DNA of 64,000 nucleotides from SIG622 sp045652245 (GCA_045652245.1 JAZRTY010000006.1:41581-105580); one strand, 5' to 3'; shown: positions 30,669 through 40,114, counted from the first letter of the stretch. The notes: generated by a model not told the origin, from the letters alone. Made by a program: numbers and translations.

Positions 30669-31857
30669 CATCCAAGAACGTCGTAACAAAGACGGCAAAT
30701 TGATTTCATATTCAATACGTGTTCACCGAGGGCGTGGAGCGGATGGAAAGCAATTAAAGCCCTATACTGCCACATTTGACGTATTGCCCACTTGGAAAGA
30801 AGAAACCGCACGAAAAAAAGCCGAAGCATTTGCAAGTGTTTTTGAAAAAGAATGCCGAGAGGGTATAAAAGCAGATAACCGCCAAAGATTTGACGGTTAC
30901 TGTGATTATGTTATAGAGTTAAAAGAACAGCGTGGCATTAAACATTCAACTATAGTGCGATACAGAGATTTAACTACACGTATATACCCGGTTATAGGAC
31001 ATATAAAGCTCTGTGACCTGCGTGTAGACCATTTGAACGATTTATATACTTCCCTCTCCGCAAATGGTTTAAATAAAAAAACAGGCGGTAAATTATCGAC
31101 TAAAACAATAATCGAACATCACCGTCTGATTTCAACAGTATTGGAACAGGCTTTTAAAGAAAGGTTAATTGTTTTCAACGTGGCATCACAAGCTCAATTA
31201 CCACGAATTGAAAAGAAAGAAGTCAATTATTTTCAGCCGGAACAAATTGCAGCTATAAGGAACGCACTTGAACAAGAACCACAAAAATGGAAAATGCTTG
31301 TACATCTTTTATTGATAACAGGAGCAAGACGTGGGGAAATCCTCGGATTAAAATGGGATAAAGTTGATTTTGAGAAGAATCGTATTTTTATATGCAACAG
31401 TATTTTATATTCGGCAGACAGAGGCATATATGAAGATACACCAAAAACCGAAAATTCAAAACGGTATGTTACACTCCCTGCTGAAACAATAAAAGAACTT
31501 AAAGAATATAAGCTCTATCAAGCAGAAGAATTTTTCAAGAACAGAATACCATTCAAGCCGAATAGCTTTATTTTCACTCAAATTGACGGTAGTGCAATGC
31601 ATCCGGATAGCGTAACCGACTATTTAAATAAATTTTCAAAGAAATACAGTCTGCCACACATTAACGCACACGCATTCAGACACACTATGGCAAGTATGTT
31701 ATATTTCAACGGTGTAGACAGCGTTTCTATTTCAAAAAGGCTCGGTCATGCACAAGTAAGCACAACAGCAAATATTTACGCACACATTATAGAAGAAGCC
31801 GACCAACGTAACGCAGATATTTTATCTGATATTTTCTTAAAAAAGGTTGAATTATAA
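30661..31857 (+). CDS. int: Site-specific tyrosine integrase
   Basis: A 398-aa lambda-type recombinase. The N-terminal arm-binding domain is NIQERRNKDGKLISYSIRVHRGRG (AP2-like). The core-binding SAM-like domain includes IKHSTIVRYRDLTTRIYPVIGHIKL. The catalytic domain has R in LLITGARRGEILGLKW, K in TENSKRYVTLP, HxxR in HAFRHTMASML, H in RLGHAQVSTTANIY and the nucleophile Tyr in IYAHI. It should recombine the tRNA-fMet attachment site. The final codons (KKVEL) overlap a GTTGAATT repeat of the right-end arm-site array. Confidence 0.95.
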   Translation: MANIQERRNKDGKLISYSIRVHRGRGADGKQLKPYTATFDVLPTWKEETARKKAEAFASVFEKECREGIKADNRQRFDGYCDYVIELKEQRGIKHSTIVRYRDLTTRIYPVIGHIKLCDLRVDHLNDLYTSLSANGLNKKTGGKLSTKTIIEHHRLISTVLEQAFKERLIVFNVASQAQLPRIEKKEVNYFQPEQIAAIRNALEQEPQKWKMLVHLLLITGARRGEILGLKWDKVDFEKNRIFICNSILYSADRGIYEDTPKTENSKRYVTLPAETIKELKEYKLYQAEEFFKNRIPFKPNSFIFTQIDGSAMHPDSVTDYLNKFSKKYSLPHINAHAFRHTMASMLYFNGVDSVSISKRLGHAQVSTTANIYAHIIEEADQRNADILSDIFLKKVEL

Positions 31858-31882
31858 AATCAAGTTGAATTATTGTTGAATT
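31846..31882 (+). repeat. Right-end array of three GTTGAATT repeats (putative integrase arm sites)
   Basis: GTTGAATT at 31846, 31864 and 31875, all plus orientation, with start spacings 18 and 11 bp as in the left array. The first copy lies in the last codons of the integrase. A related inverted copy GTTGAAAA reads on the minus strand near 31892-31899. Confidence 0.65.
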
Positions 31883-31912
31883 ATCAGCATATTTTCAACT
31901 AAAAAGAAAATG

Positions 31913-31945
31913 CCCTTGCATAGCAACTTTTAAGCTATACAAGGG
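31913..31945. terminator. Element-borne bidirectional terminator (integrase and tRNA-fMet)
   Basis: CCCTTGCATAGC (31913-31924) pairs with GCTATACAAGGG (31934-31945) through one G-U pair. It is followed by TTTTC on the plus strand and CATTTTCTTTTT on the minus strand. It terminates the integrase transcript and replaces the displaced host terminator of the tRNA. Confidence 0.75.
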
Positions 31946-31950
31946 TTTTC

Positions 31951-32030
<80 letters not shown>

Positions 32031-32047
32031 ATATATATCTCCGACAT

Positions 32048-32136
32048 TGGTGCCGGAAACCGGGCTTGAACCGGTACGGGATGTTAATCCCACGGGATTT
32101 TAAGTCCCGGGCGTCTGCCAATTCCGCCACTCCGGC
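32048..32136 (-). tRNA. tRNA-Leu (TAA)
   Basis: An 89-nt class II tRNA. Acceptor GCCGGAG pairs with TTCCGGC, followed by discriminator A and encoded CCA. The anticodon loop is CTTAAAA (TAA), with a long variable arm (TGGGATTAACATCCC) and a TTCAAGC T-loop. It lies 17 bp upstream of tRNA-fMet on the same strand, so both are probably one transcript. Confidence 0.93.
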
Positions 32137-32254
32137 ATCTTCATCGGTTGTTCCCTTTTTGGAACGCATTATATTATATCACATTTTTTCTGCTTTGTCA
32201 AGGCTTTTTCAAACTTTTTACAAATTTATTTTATGCCGTTTTACGACAAATTAT

Positions 32255-32285
32255 TCAGGGCTACCGGATTTTACGGCAGCCCTGA
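32255..32285 (-). terminator. Hairpin after ftsZ
   Basis: TCAGGGCT (32255-32262) pairs with AGCCCTGA (32278-32285), with inner CCG/CGG pairing. The minus-strand tail AATAATTTG is only weakly T-rich. It is the likely end of the ftsZ transcript. Confidence 0.55.
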
Positions 32286-32292
32286 TTATTAA

Positions 32293-33360
32293 TTATTTTG
32301 TTTTAAAAAGGTCTTCAAAATCCCAGTCGTTTTCTTCTTTCTTAGCTACTACATTCGGTGTAGCCACTTCAGGATCCGAAATCTTCACCGGTTCTCTTAA
32401 CCCCTGTGAATCATTATCAAAGCCTGTTGCAATTACAGTTACCTTCATCTCATCATCAAAGGTTTCGTCAAATGCAACACCCCAGATAATTGTTGCATCG
32501 GAATTTGCCTCTCCTGCTATACTTGCAGCTACTGCATCAATTTCATCAAGTCCGATGTCAGGAGATACGGTAAAGTTCAGGATGAGTCCCTTTGCTCCTG
32601 TTATTGCTGTTTCGAGAAGTGGGCTTGAAATTGCTGCTCTGAGAGCTGCTTCTGCCTTATCCTTACCCTTTGCTCTGCCGATACCCATGTGTGCAAGACC
32701 TGCATTTGACATAATTGTTGTTACGTCTGCAAAGTCAACATTTACGGTTCCGGATACATTTATTACCTCCGAAATACACTGTACACCCTGACGAAGCACA
32801 TCATCTGCCGTTGCAAAGGCTGTCATCATTGTAATCTTGTTTTCTGTTACGTATTTGAGCTTTTCATTCGGGATTACCACAAGTGAGTCAACGTATTCCT
32901 TGAGATTTTCTATACCGATAAGCGCATTCTGCATTTTTACTTTTCCTTCAAACGCGAACGGTTTTGTAACTATACCGACTGTAAGTATTCCCATATCTCT
33001 TGCGAGCTTTGCAATTACGGGGGCTGCGCCTGTTCCGGTACCACCACCCATTCCGGCTGTTATGAAGAGCATATCCGCGCCTGTTATTTCTTTTCTGATA
33101 TCCTCTATGTTTTCATCACACGCGCTCTTGCCTATCTCAGGCTTTGAGCCTGCTCCTCTGCCTCTTGTTATTTTCTCTCCGAGAAGTATTTTTTTAGGCG
33201 CCGCACATCTGCCAAGTGCCATTGCATCGGTATTTACAGCTATAAACTCAACACCCTTTATCTGGGCTTCAATCATTCTGTTTACTGCGTTTCCACCTGC
33301 ACCACCAACGCCAATCACCTTAAGGGATACTACCGGATCATTGCTATAATCGAAATTCAT
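32293..33360 (-). CDS. ftsZ: Cell division GTPase FtsZ
   Basis: The tubulin homologue that forms the division ring. GVGGAGGNAVNRMIEA at about 17-32 and the tubulin signature MGGGTGTGAAPVIAK at about 103-117 bind GTP, and ADDVLRQGVQCISEVI carries the synergy-loop region (about 190-210). At 355 aa the C-terminal linker is short and the tail ends DWDFEDLFKTK, which differs from the usual DIPxFLRxR conserved peptide, so partner binding (FtsA, SepF, ZapA) may differ. ATG 33360 has GGAGG 10 nt upstream. ftsA is not adjacent; divIB lies 135 bp upstream on the same strand. Confidence 0.97.
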   Translation of the reverse strand: MNFDYSNDPVVSLKVIGVGGAGGNAVNRMIEAQIKGVEFIAVNTDAMALGRCAAPKKILLGEKITRGRGAGSKPEIGKSACDENIEDIRKEITGADMLFITAGMGGGTGTGAAPVIAKLARDMGILTVGIVTKPFAFEGKVKMQNALIGIENLKEYVDSLVVIPNEKLKYVTENKITMMTAFATADDVLRQGVQCISEVINVSGTVNVDFADVTTIMSNAGLAHMGIGRAKGKDKAEAALRAAISSPLLETAITGAKGLILNFTVSPDIGLDEIDAVAASIAGEANSDATIIWGVAFDETFDDEMKVTVIATGFDNDSQGLREPVKISDPEVATPNVVAKKEENDWDFEDLFKTK

Positions 33361-33420
33361 CTTTACACTTCCTCCGTTTTATTCTTAATTTATTATGAAT
33401 GTATATAATTTACTTATTCT

Positions 33421-33449
33421 ATATTACACCATTTTAATTGTAATTTCAA
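33421..33449 (-). promoter_or_regulatory. Probable ftsZ promoter
   Basis: Leftward TTGAAA (33444-33449), 17-bp spacer, TAATAT (33421-33426, 4 of 6 match). It lies in the divIB-ftsZ gap. Confidence 0.45.
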
Positions 33450-33495
33450 TAGTATTTATAAAACATTTATAAATTTTATACAAAATATTTTCTTT

Positions 33496-34341
33496 CTACG
33501 CTCTTCTGAAGATTGCTTCACGGATGTCACTATCGGAAATATCTATCGTTCCTACGTCATCCTCTGAGAGTTCTTCAAGTATTCCTTTCAAAAATTCAAG
33601 CTTTATATCACAGTCAATTATATTTCCGAGCTTTACTGTATATTTTGTTCCAAGTACGAATTGTATGTCGAATTTGTTAAGAATATTTATTTCCTTAACC
33701 TCTTGCATCAGTTCTTTTTCAGTAAGCTCCAGAACAAGCTTCTTTAACATTTCCGATACATCGTCATCCTCTGTTTTTATGTAATTTCCTACTATACATT
33801 CTTTTATATCCGGAAAATACACCCGTACAAGACTTTGATGCAGTCCCTCATCATAATTTGATGCCTTTTCAAGCACCACCATGTTTTTGTCAAGTGTATA
33901 GTAATACTCTCCCACTGCTATATATATAAGCGGCGTGCTTTCTGTAAGAGCAACCTTTAATTTATCCGGTAGCTTTACCTTTACATCAGCTTTTTCTATA
34001 CCCGGAAATTTTTTTTCAAGCCTGCCTTCAAGTGTCCCCCGATGAATTGCAAGGAGGTTTGTACCTTCCTTTATCCCAAGCTCTGATAGTATTACCTCTG
34101 TGCTGTACATGCTGTTGCCCGACACTTCGATTTCTTTAATATTAAAGAAAATAAGGTCTACTGCAATCAGCGCAACAACGCAGCTCAGAAGCACGATTAT
34201 AATCGCTATTCTTTTGCGTTTTTTTTGTACTTTTTTTACATTCTCGTTTGCAAGTCTGTATCTTGCACGTTGTGCAGTACTTATTTCATTTTCCCGAAGA
34301 TAACTTCTGTTCTGATTTTCTTTTTTATCGTCCTGTCTCAT
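33496..34341 (-). CDS. divIB: Cell division protein FtsQ/DivIB
   Basis: A 281-aa bitopic membrane protein. There is a basic cytoplasmic N-terminus (about 45 residues), then one TM segment IAIIIVLLSCVVALIAVDLIFF (about 45-66). The POTRA domain follows (IKEIEVSGNSMYSTEVILSELGIKEGTNLLAI, about 70-140, with the FtsQ pattern LPDKLKVALTESTPLIYI), then the beta domain. It scaffolds FtsL and FtsB at the septum. Its ATG overlaps the murG stop by 4 bp, so it is translationally coupled. Confidence 0.88.
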   Translation of the reverse strand: MRQDDKKENQNRSYLRENEISTAQRARYRLANENVKKVQKKRKRIAIIIVLLSCVVALIAVDLIFFNIKEIEVSGNSMYSTEVILSELGIKEGTNLLAIHRGTLEGRLEKKFPGIEKADVKVKLPDKLKVALTESTPLIYIAVGEYYYTLDKNMVVLEKASNYDEGLHQSLVRVYFPDIKECIVGNYIKTEDDDVSEMLKKLVLELTEKELMQEVKEINILNKFDIQFVLGTKYTVKLGNIIDCDIKLEFLKGILEELSEDDVGTIDISDSDIREAIFRRA

Positions 34342-35471
34342 TTCTTATCTCCGACAAGTAGTCCGTTAATAACCTTGTAAATTCGTTCAAGGCTGTCAAG
34401 GAATGCAAATTTCCTGATATTTTTTTCAAGCATTGATAGCTTCTCTTCGTTTTTCAACAATCCTTCAAGTTCTTTGGTCAGTTTTTCAACGCTAAGGTTC
34501 TTTTCCTCTATAAGAATTGCCGCATCTGCCTTCTCAAGCACCTGTGCATTTTTATACTGATGATTATTTGTAACATTCGGCGACGGTATCATAAGGGCTG
34601 CCTTACCAAGTGCCGATAATTCTGCAATCGTCATAGCACCCGCCCTGCATATTACAATATCCGAGCTCGCAAGGAGTATCGGCATATCATAAATGTATTC
34701 TCTGACCGTTACATTTCCAAGTTTTACATAGTCACCAAAATCCGAATAACCTCTATGCAGGAGCTTTTCTTTTATTTCCTGCCATTCTCCCCTGCCTGTT
34801 GCGTGGATATGATAAACGTCATTTTTTTCGCTGTATTTTTCAATAAAGCCAAGCACATTTTCGTTGATCTTCATAGCACCCAGACTTCCGCCGTAGGATA
34901 AAATCATTTTTTTGTTTTTGTCATAACCCAGCTTTTCTCTTGCTTCTTCCTTTGATATTTTCAGCATTTCCGATTTTATCGGATTACCGACAAGGACAAG
35001 CTTTTCGGGACAGTCAAAATATTCTCTTGAATTTTCAAAGCTGAGCATAATTTTATCCACGTATTTCGAAAGCATTTTCACTGTCATTCCCACAACAGCA
35101 TTCTGCTCGTGGACAACTGTCGGTATTCCCATCTGCGCCCCTGCTTTCAGAACCGGCCAACACACATAGCCGCCTGTTCCTATGATTATATCAGGTCTGA
35201 AATTCTTTATTATTTTCTTTGCTTCAAGCACAGAGGTTACTGCCTTTATTGCTGCATCAATATTTACAAGCGACAAGCTTCGCACAAAGCCTCTCACCTT
35301 TACTGTGTGTAATTTATAACCTTCTCTCGGCACAAGCTTTGTTTCAAGCCCTCTTTTTGTACCGACATACTCTATTTCAACATCCTTATATTTTTCCTTC
35401 AGCATTCCGGCGATTGCAAGAGCAGGGTTTATATGACCACCTGTTCCCCCACCACTAATCAGTACTTTCAT
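34338..35471 (-). CDS. murG: UDP-GlcNAc:lipid-I GlcNAc transferase MurG
   Basis: Makes lipid II from lipid I on the inner face of the membrane. The N-terminal donor/acceptor motif is MKVLISGGGTGGHINPALAIA. Further G-loops are IIGTGGYVCWPVLKAG and ILSYGGSLGAMKINE, and the C-terminal UDP-GlcNAc site is VICRAGAMTIAELSALGKAALMIPSP. The start ATG 35471 is 9 nt after AAAGGA; TTG 35489 would add six residues and bury it. It follows ftsW by 21 bp. Confidence 0.96.
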   Translation of the reverse strand: MKVLISGGGTGGHINPALAIAGMLKEKYKDVEIEYVGTKRGLETKLVPREGYKLHTVKVRGFVRSLSLVNIDAAIKAVTSVLEAKKIIKNFRPDIIIGTGGYVCWPVLKAGAQMGIPTVVHEQNAVVGMTVKMLSKYVDKIMLSFENSREYFDCPEKLVLVGNPIKSEMLKISKEEAREKLGYDKNKKMILSYGGSLGAMKINENVLGFIEKYSEKNDVYHIHATGRGEWQEIKEKLLHRGYSDFGDYVKLGNVTVREYIYDMPILLASSDIVICRAGAMTIAELSALGKAALMIPSPNVTNNHQYKNAQVLEKADAAILIEEKNLSVEKLTKELEGLLKNEEKLSMLEKNIRKFAFLDSLERIYKVINGLLVGDKK

Positions 35472-35492
35472 ACAGGACTTTCCTTTCAAGCT

Positions 35493-36716
35493 TTATTTTT
35501 CTATAAGTGAATACCGCGATACATTCAGTACAATACCCATTTCTGCAAGTAGTATCAGCAGCGACGTTCCTCCATAACTAAAGAACGGAAGTGATATACC
35601 CGTACTTGGTATTGTATTTGTTATTACACAGATATTCAACATTGTCTGTATTCCTATCTGGAATACTATTCCCGCAACGAGAAGTGATGAAAATCTGTCA
35701 GGAGCACGAAAAGCTATTTTTATGCCTCTGTATATCAGGAATATAAAAAGACATATTACTGCAAAGCCACCGATAAAGCCGAGCTCCTCTATAAGAATTG
35801 CGAAAATGTAGTCATTTTGAGGCTCTGAAAGATACAGCTGCTTCTGTTTACTTGCACCAAAGCCAACGCCCCAGAATCCACCTGAGGTTACGGCATACAG
35901 TGATTGAGACGGCTGCCAACCTTTATTAAGTATATCGCTGAAGGGGTCAAACCAAACAGCGAATCTATCCATTGAGTGTTTGAGTAATATCGGAACGAAT
36001 ATAACTCCTGCTATTGCCACAACAGCTACTACAATTCCGATTACCTTCCAGTCAGATCCACCGAGAAACATCATGCAAATTACTAGTCCCAATGCTATAA
36101 TACACCCGGAAAGGTGTTTCTGAAGTACAAATAAAACTGCAATAAGCACTGCAAAGCCCATATATGTGCCAAAGCCGTAAACAAGTCTTTCCCGAAGATT
36201 GTTTGATGTGATTTTCCGGAAGTTATGTGAAATATAGTCAGCAAGTACTATTATAATTGCGATTTTCAAAAGCTCTGACGGCTGGAACTGTATAGGTCCT
36301 ATACTTATCCAGCGTGTCGCACCCTTGTGAGCTTCTCCGACAAGCGTTACAAGAATCATCAATATTGTTGCAACAGCAAAAATCGGCACCGAAAACAGCT
36401 TTATTATTTTATAATCAAGGAAGGAAAGGCCATACATTATAACAACTCCGGCTATTGCAAAAATAAGGTGTCTTTTTATATAGTGATAGCTGTCCCCCAT
36501 ATAGTTTGCGGCATATGCGTAGCTTGCGCTGAAAACCATTACTGTTCCAAAGGCAACGAGAATAAGCACCGTTATAAGGAACACTTTATCAAATGAGCCG
36601 ATAGCACGTACCACAGGTGTTGTGGGGGTGTCTAAATTTTGCCTTGTGCGCACATCATTTTTTTGCGAGTGAACAGAACGTACAGACGGACTATTTTGAT
36701 TTTTATTATTGTTCAT
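35493..36716 (-). CDS. ftsW: SEDS peptidoglycan polymerase FtsW (SpoVE family)
   Basis: A 407-aa polytopic protein with about ten membrane segments after an Asn/Ser-rich cytoplasmic N-terminus of about 45 residues. SEDS motifs: MVFSASYAYA, SLGAxxxQ-like region VTSGGFWGVGFGASKQKQLYLSEPQNDYIFAILIEELGFIGG (catalytic loop region), and SLPFFSYGGTSLL near the end. It polymerises glycan strands at the septum with the cognate class B PBP encoded two genes upstream. FtsW versus spore-specific SpoVE cannot be separated from sequence alone. Confidence 0.93.
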   Translation of the reverse strand: MNNNKNQNSPSVRSVHSQKNDVRTRQNLDTPTTPVVRAIGSFDKVFLITVLILVAFGTVMVFSASYAYAANYMGDSYHYIKRHLIFAIAGVVIMYGLSFLDYKIIKLFSVPIFAVATILMILVTLVGEAHKGATRWISIGPIQFQPSELLKIAIIIVLADYISHNFRKITSNNLRERLVYGFGTYMGFAVLIAVLFVLQKHLSGCIIALGLVICMMFLGGSDWKVIGIVVAVVAIAGVIFVPILLKHSMDRFAVWFDPFSDILNKGWQPSQSLYAVTSGGFWGVGFGASKQKQLYLSEPQNDYIFAILIEELGFIGGFAVICLFIFLIYRGIKIAFRAPDRFSSLLVAGIVFQIGIQTMLNICVITNTIPSTGISLPFFSYGGTSLLILLAEMGIVLNVSRYSLIEK

Positions 36717-36752
36717 CTTCTATTCCTCCCAAAAATTATTTTAAAGTGTTCG

Positions 36753-37730
36753 TTAAATTATATATCCAACAACGCCAATAATTGACACAAGCAACGCCAC
36801 AAACGAAAAAACGAGAACTATTTTTACTTCTCCCCAACCACACATTTCAAAATGGTGGTGGATGGGCGACATTTTGAATACCCTCTTTCCTGTAAGCTTA
36901 AAGGATAATACCTGAATTACAACAGACAGTGCTTCAAGAATATATACAAAGCCTGCAAATAATATAAGCACCGGACATCCGAGCATGAAGCAGACACATA
37001 CAACTGCACCGCCCAAAAACAGCGAGCCGGTATCTCCCATAAACACACGTGCAGGATGAAAATTATAAAACAAAAATCCAAGCATTCCACCGATTATGCT
37101 AAAACAAAACTGTGCTGCAACTGTATTATCGGTATATCTTGCAAAATATGAAAGCACAAGCATTACTACAAGTGTTACACCCGAACACAGTCCGTCAATT
37201 CCATCTGTCAGGTTTACAGCGTTTACAACATACACAATACCAAGTATTGCAATAACATAAAAGAAAATTTTAAGATCTACACTTGTATTTACAAATGGAA
37301 GAACAATCTCTGTACTCAAAGCGCCACAAAGTTTCATACCCACAAGGTAAATTGCACTTGAAGCAAACTGGAATATCAATTTCTGGTTAGGTGTCAGCCC
37401 CTCGTTTTCTTTTTTAAAAAATTTCACATAGTCATCTATAAAGCCGGTTATACCACAAAGTAGAACAAACAGGATATTTACAAGTAATACCGGAATTTTC
37501 GAAGCCTTATATGCTGTATACAGTCCGAAGGAAAGAATTGTTACAAGGAATCCTACTATAAAGAACAATCCTCCCATTGTAGGTGTCCCCTCTTTGCTTT
37601 TGTGCCATCTCGGACCGATTTCGAGGATTTTCTGTCCCATTTTTATCCCCTTAAGTACAGGAATAAACTTTCTTCCCATAAGCACAGTTATTATAAATGA
37701 CACTGCGACATTCAAGGCTGATACTAACAT
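36753..37730 (-). CDS. mraY: Phospho-N-acetylmuramoyl-pentapeptide transferase MraY
   Basis: Transfers phospho-MurNAc-pentapeptide to undecaprenyl phosphate, giving lipid I. About ten TM helices in 325 aa. The Mg-binding Asp residues are in TGFIDDYVKFFKK (about 97-108) and VNLTDGIDGLCSG (about 170-182), with the HHHFEMCGW His cluster at about 290 and FMGDTGSLFLGG at about 235. Directly downstream of the PBP gene in the dcw order. Confidence 0.97.
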   Translation of the reverse strand: MLVSALNVAVSFIITVLMGRKFIPVLKGIKMGQKILEIGPRWHKSKEGTPTMGGLFFIVGFLVTILSFGLYTAYKASKIPVLLVNILFVLLCGITGFIDDYVKFFKKENEGLTPNQKLIFQFASSAIYLVGMKLCGALSTEIVLPFVNTSVDLKIFFYVIAILGIVYVVNAVNLTDGIDGLCSGVTLVVMLVLSYFARYTDNTVAAQFCFSIIGGMLGFLFYNFHPARVFMGDTGSLFLGGAVVCVCFMLGCPVLILFAGFVYILEALSVVIQVLSFKLTGKRVFKMSPIHHHFEMCGWGEVKIVLVFSFVALLVSIIGVVGYII

Positions 37731-37761
37731 AGCTTAAAATTCCTTCCGAATTGTGATTATT

Positions 37762-40005
37762 TTAGTCAGAGCTGTCGGTATGCGTAAATTCTACTGTAAT
37801 CTTCGTTCCCGGATAAACAAGCTCTCCGGCTTCCGGAGTTTGCTTCAGTGCCACAGCACCGCTTACTCCCTCACGGTATGTACCTGAAATTGTGATATTG
37901 AGTCCTTTTGCTGCAAGTACACTTGTAGCCTGTGCTGCGGTATACCCCTTTACGTTCGGAACTACTACATTTTCACTCGGCACATCCTTGCCTGTATAAA
38001 GAATTACAGTTCCATCGGCATTGATTTTTGAGGTATACCTCGGAAGCTGCTCGTTTACAACGTCGCCGTTACCCTTTACAATTACATTAAAGCCGTCTTT
38101 TTTCGCTTTCTCCTTAGCTTCTGTTATATTGTAGCCGGTATACTGCGGAACCTGTACCTCAAGATTTTCTTTTTCCTTATCTGTATAATAGGTTTCAATA
38201 TTAAGATACGGAAGAACATCAGATAAAACTGCACTTGCTACGGGCGCTGCAACCGTACCTCCGTAATATGCCCCTGCCGACGGCTCGTCAACAAGTATAA
38301 GAATCGCTACCTGTGGATTATCCGCAGGTGCGAAGGAGATACATGAGGAAACATATTCCTTGACGCCATATTTTTCTTCAAGGTCTCTCTTTTGTGAAGT
38401 TCCCGTCTTTGCGGCAATTTTATACCCTTTTACATACGCATTTTTAGTAGAGCCTACATTTATACCGTTGAAAAGGTAGTTCATTATATTTTGTGAGGTT
38501 TCTTCGGAAGCTACCTGACGCACAAGCTTTGGTGAAAAATTCTCTATTGTATTTCCGTCGTCATCGACTATCTTTTTAACAATATACGGCTGCATAAGGT
38601 TCCCACCGTTTGCAACTGCACACAGAGTTGTTATAAGTCTTATCGGTGTCATTTTAAAGGTCTGACCGAAAGAATATACGGCAAGCTCTACCTCGTTAAA
38701 ACCTGCTATATCATTGTGATAAATTGCTGAGCTTTCATAAGGCAGGTCTATTCCGGTTTTTTCATTACAACCAAACGCCTTGAAATATTCGTAAAATTTA
38801 TTCTTTCCTATTCTTTCTGCAATCGTCATAAACACCGGGTTACAGGAATTCTGAAGTCCCTGCTCGAAGGTTTCATTTCCGTGTCCGCCTGTTTTGTGAC
38901 AGTGAATCGGAATTCCCGCAACCTTATGTACACCTGTACAGTAGAATTTATCTGTTCCTGTTACTACGTGTTCCTCCATCGCTATTGCAGATGTAGCAAT
39001 TTTAAAGGTAGAACCCGGCTCATAAAGCTCTTGTGTTGCTTTATTCGTCCAGAGATGGCTCAGATAGTCACCTTCTGTTTTTCCTTCATTTTCGGGTCTT
39101 GCAAAATAACTGTCGTAAAACTCAAGAGCCAAATCGGTAAACTGACTGATAGAATTAGGATTAAAATCAGGCTTCGAAGACATAGCAAGCACCTCAGCCG
39201 TATTTACGTCCATTACTATTCCGCAAACTTTGTTTGCCGCCTTATTGTCACGAAGTGCAATTTCAAGCTGTTTTTCAAGAAAGCTCTGAATATTCCAGTC
39301 TATTGTAAGAACTACATTCGTACCGTTTTCAGCCGGAATGTAGCTTTCATATTTAAATGGCATCTCATCCTGATCGCCATTTTTCACCGTCAGTATTTTC
39401 CCCGATTTACCTCGGAGATATTCCTCGTACTGTTTTTCAATGCCGTAAACTCCGATTATTTCTCCGTCTGACTGCTCATTTTGTCCGGTAAAACCGAGAA
39501 CAGTTGATGCAAGCTCGTTACCGGGATAATATCTTGTTGAATTCTCGTGCAGCTCTACAAATTCCTCAAATTCATTTGCTGCTATAAACTCACGCACCTC
39601 TTGTGCCTTTGCTACATCCATCGAGCTTTTTATTTTTCTGTAATAGGTTTGCTTTGATACATGGTTATCATACGTCTCGGGGTCTATCTCTAAAATTTCA
39701 CAAAGGCCTTTCTTAAGAGTCCTTTGCTGCTCGGTTGTCAGTTTTTTATTTATTTTATTAGGTGAAATTATGCAATCCTCGACAGTTACGCTGATTGCCA
39801 TTTCCTTCATATTTCTATCGTAAATTGTTCCTCGCTTTGCGGCAATTTCGTCCTCTTTGGTATATTGATTATATGCCATCTGACGATATTCCTCGCCCTT
39901 TGCTGACTGCAGGTATATAATTCTACAAACCAGAAAGATAAACGCAGCCATAAAAAGCAATCCTACAATAAATATCCTTTTGTTATTCTCTGCACGATTA
40001 TTCAT
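37762..40005 (-). CDS. Class B penicillin-binding protein with two PASTA domains (FtsI/SpoVD-like)
   Basis: A 747-aa septal transpeptidase. One N-terminal TM (FIVGLLFMAAFIFLVCRIIYL), a PBP dimerisation domain (KRGTIYDRN onwards), and a transpeptidase domain with SxxK as STFK in EPGSTFKIA, SxN as SCN in NSCNP, and KTG in AAKTGTSQ. Two C-terminal PASTA repeats follow, roughly residues 625-690 and 695-745, ending TVEFTHTDSSD. PASTA domains occur in both FtsI/PbpB and sporulation SpoVD in Firmicutes, and only one such gene is in this cluster, so it may serve both jobs. ATG 40005 has AAAGGGG upstream. Confidence 0.94.
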   Translation of the reverse strand: MNNRAENNKRIFIVGLLFMAAFIFLVCRIIYLQSAKGEEYRQMAYNQYTKEDEIAAKRGTIYDRNMKEMAISVTVEDCIISPNKINKKLTTEQQRTLKKGLCEILEIDPETYDNHVSKQTYYRKIKSSMDVAKAQEVREFIAANEFEEFVELHENSTRYYPGNELASTVLGFTGQNEQSDGEIIGVYGIEKQYEEYLRGKSGKILTVKNGDQDEMPFKYESYIPAENGTNVVLTIDWNIQSFLEKQLEIALRDNKAANKVCGIVMDVNTAEVLAMSSKPDFNPNSISQFTDLALEFYDSYFARPENEGKTEGDYLSHLWTNKATQELYEPGSTFKIATSAIAMEEHVVTGTDKFYCTGVHKVAGIPIHCHKTGGHGNETFEQGLQNSCNPVFMTIAERIGKNKFYEYFKAFGCNEKTGIDLPYESSAIYHNDIAGFNEVELAVYSFGQTFKMTPIRLITTLCAVANGGNLMQPYIVKKIVDDDGNTIENFSPKLVRQVASEETSQNIMNYLFNGINVGSTKNAYVKGYKIAAKTGTSQKRDLEEKYGVKEYVSSCISFAPADNPQVAILILVDEPSAGAYYGGTVAAPVASAVLSDVLPYLNIETYYTDKEKENLEVQVPQYTGYNITEAKEKAKKDGFNVIVKGNGDVVNEQLPRYTSKINADGTVILYTGKDVPSENVVVPNVKGYTAAQATSVLAAKGLNITISGTYREGVSGAVALKQTPEAGELVYPGTKITVEFTHTDSSD

Positions 40006-40114
40006 AGCTACCCCTTTCTGTATTCTATATTCAAAATTATGGGAAGCTTGCACCTCCCATAACTTTATTCTATGCTGATTAATTCTTTAATATTTCAAAT
40101 ACACCGTATTCGAC

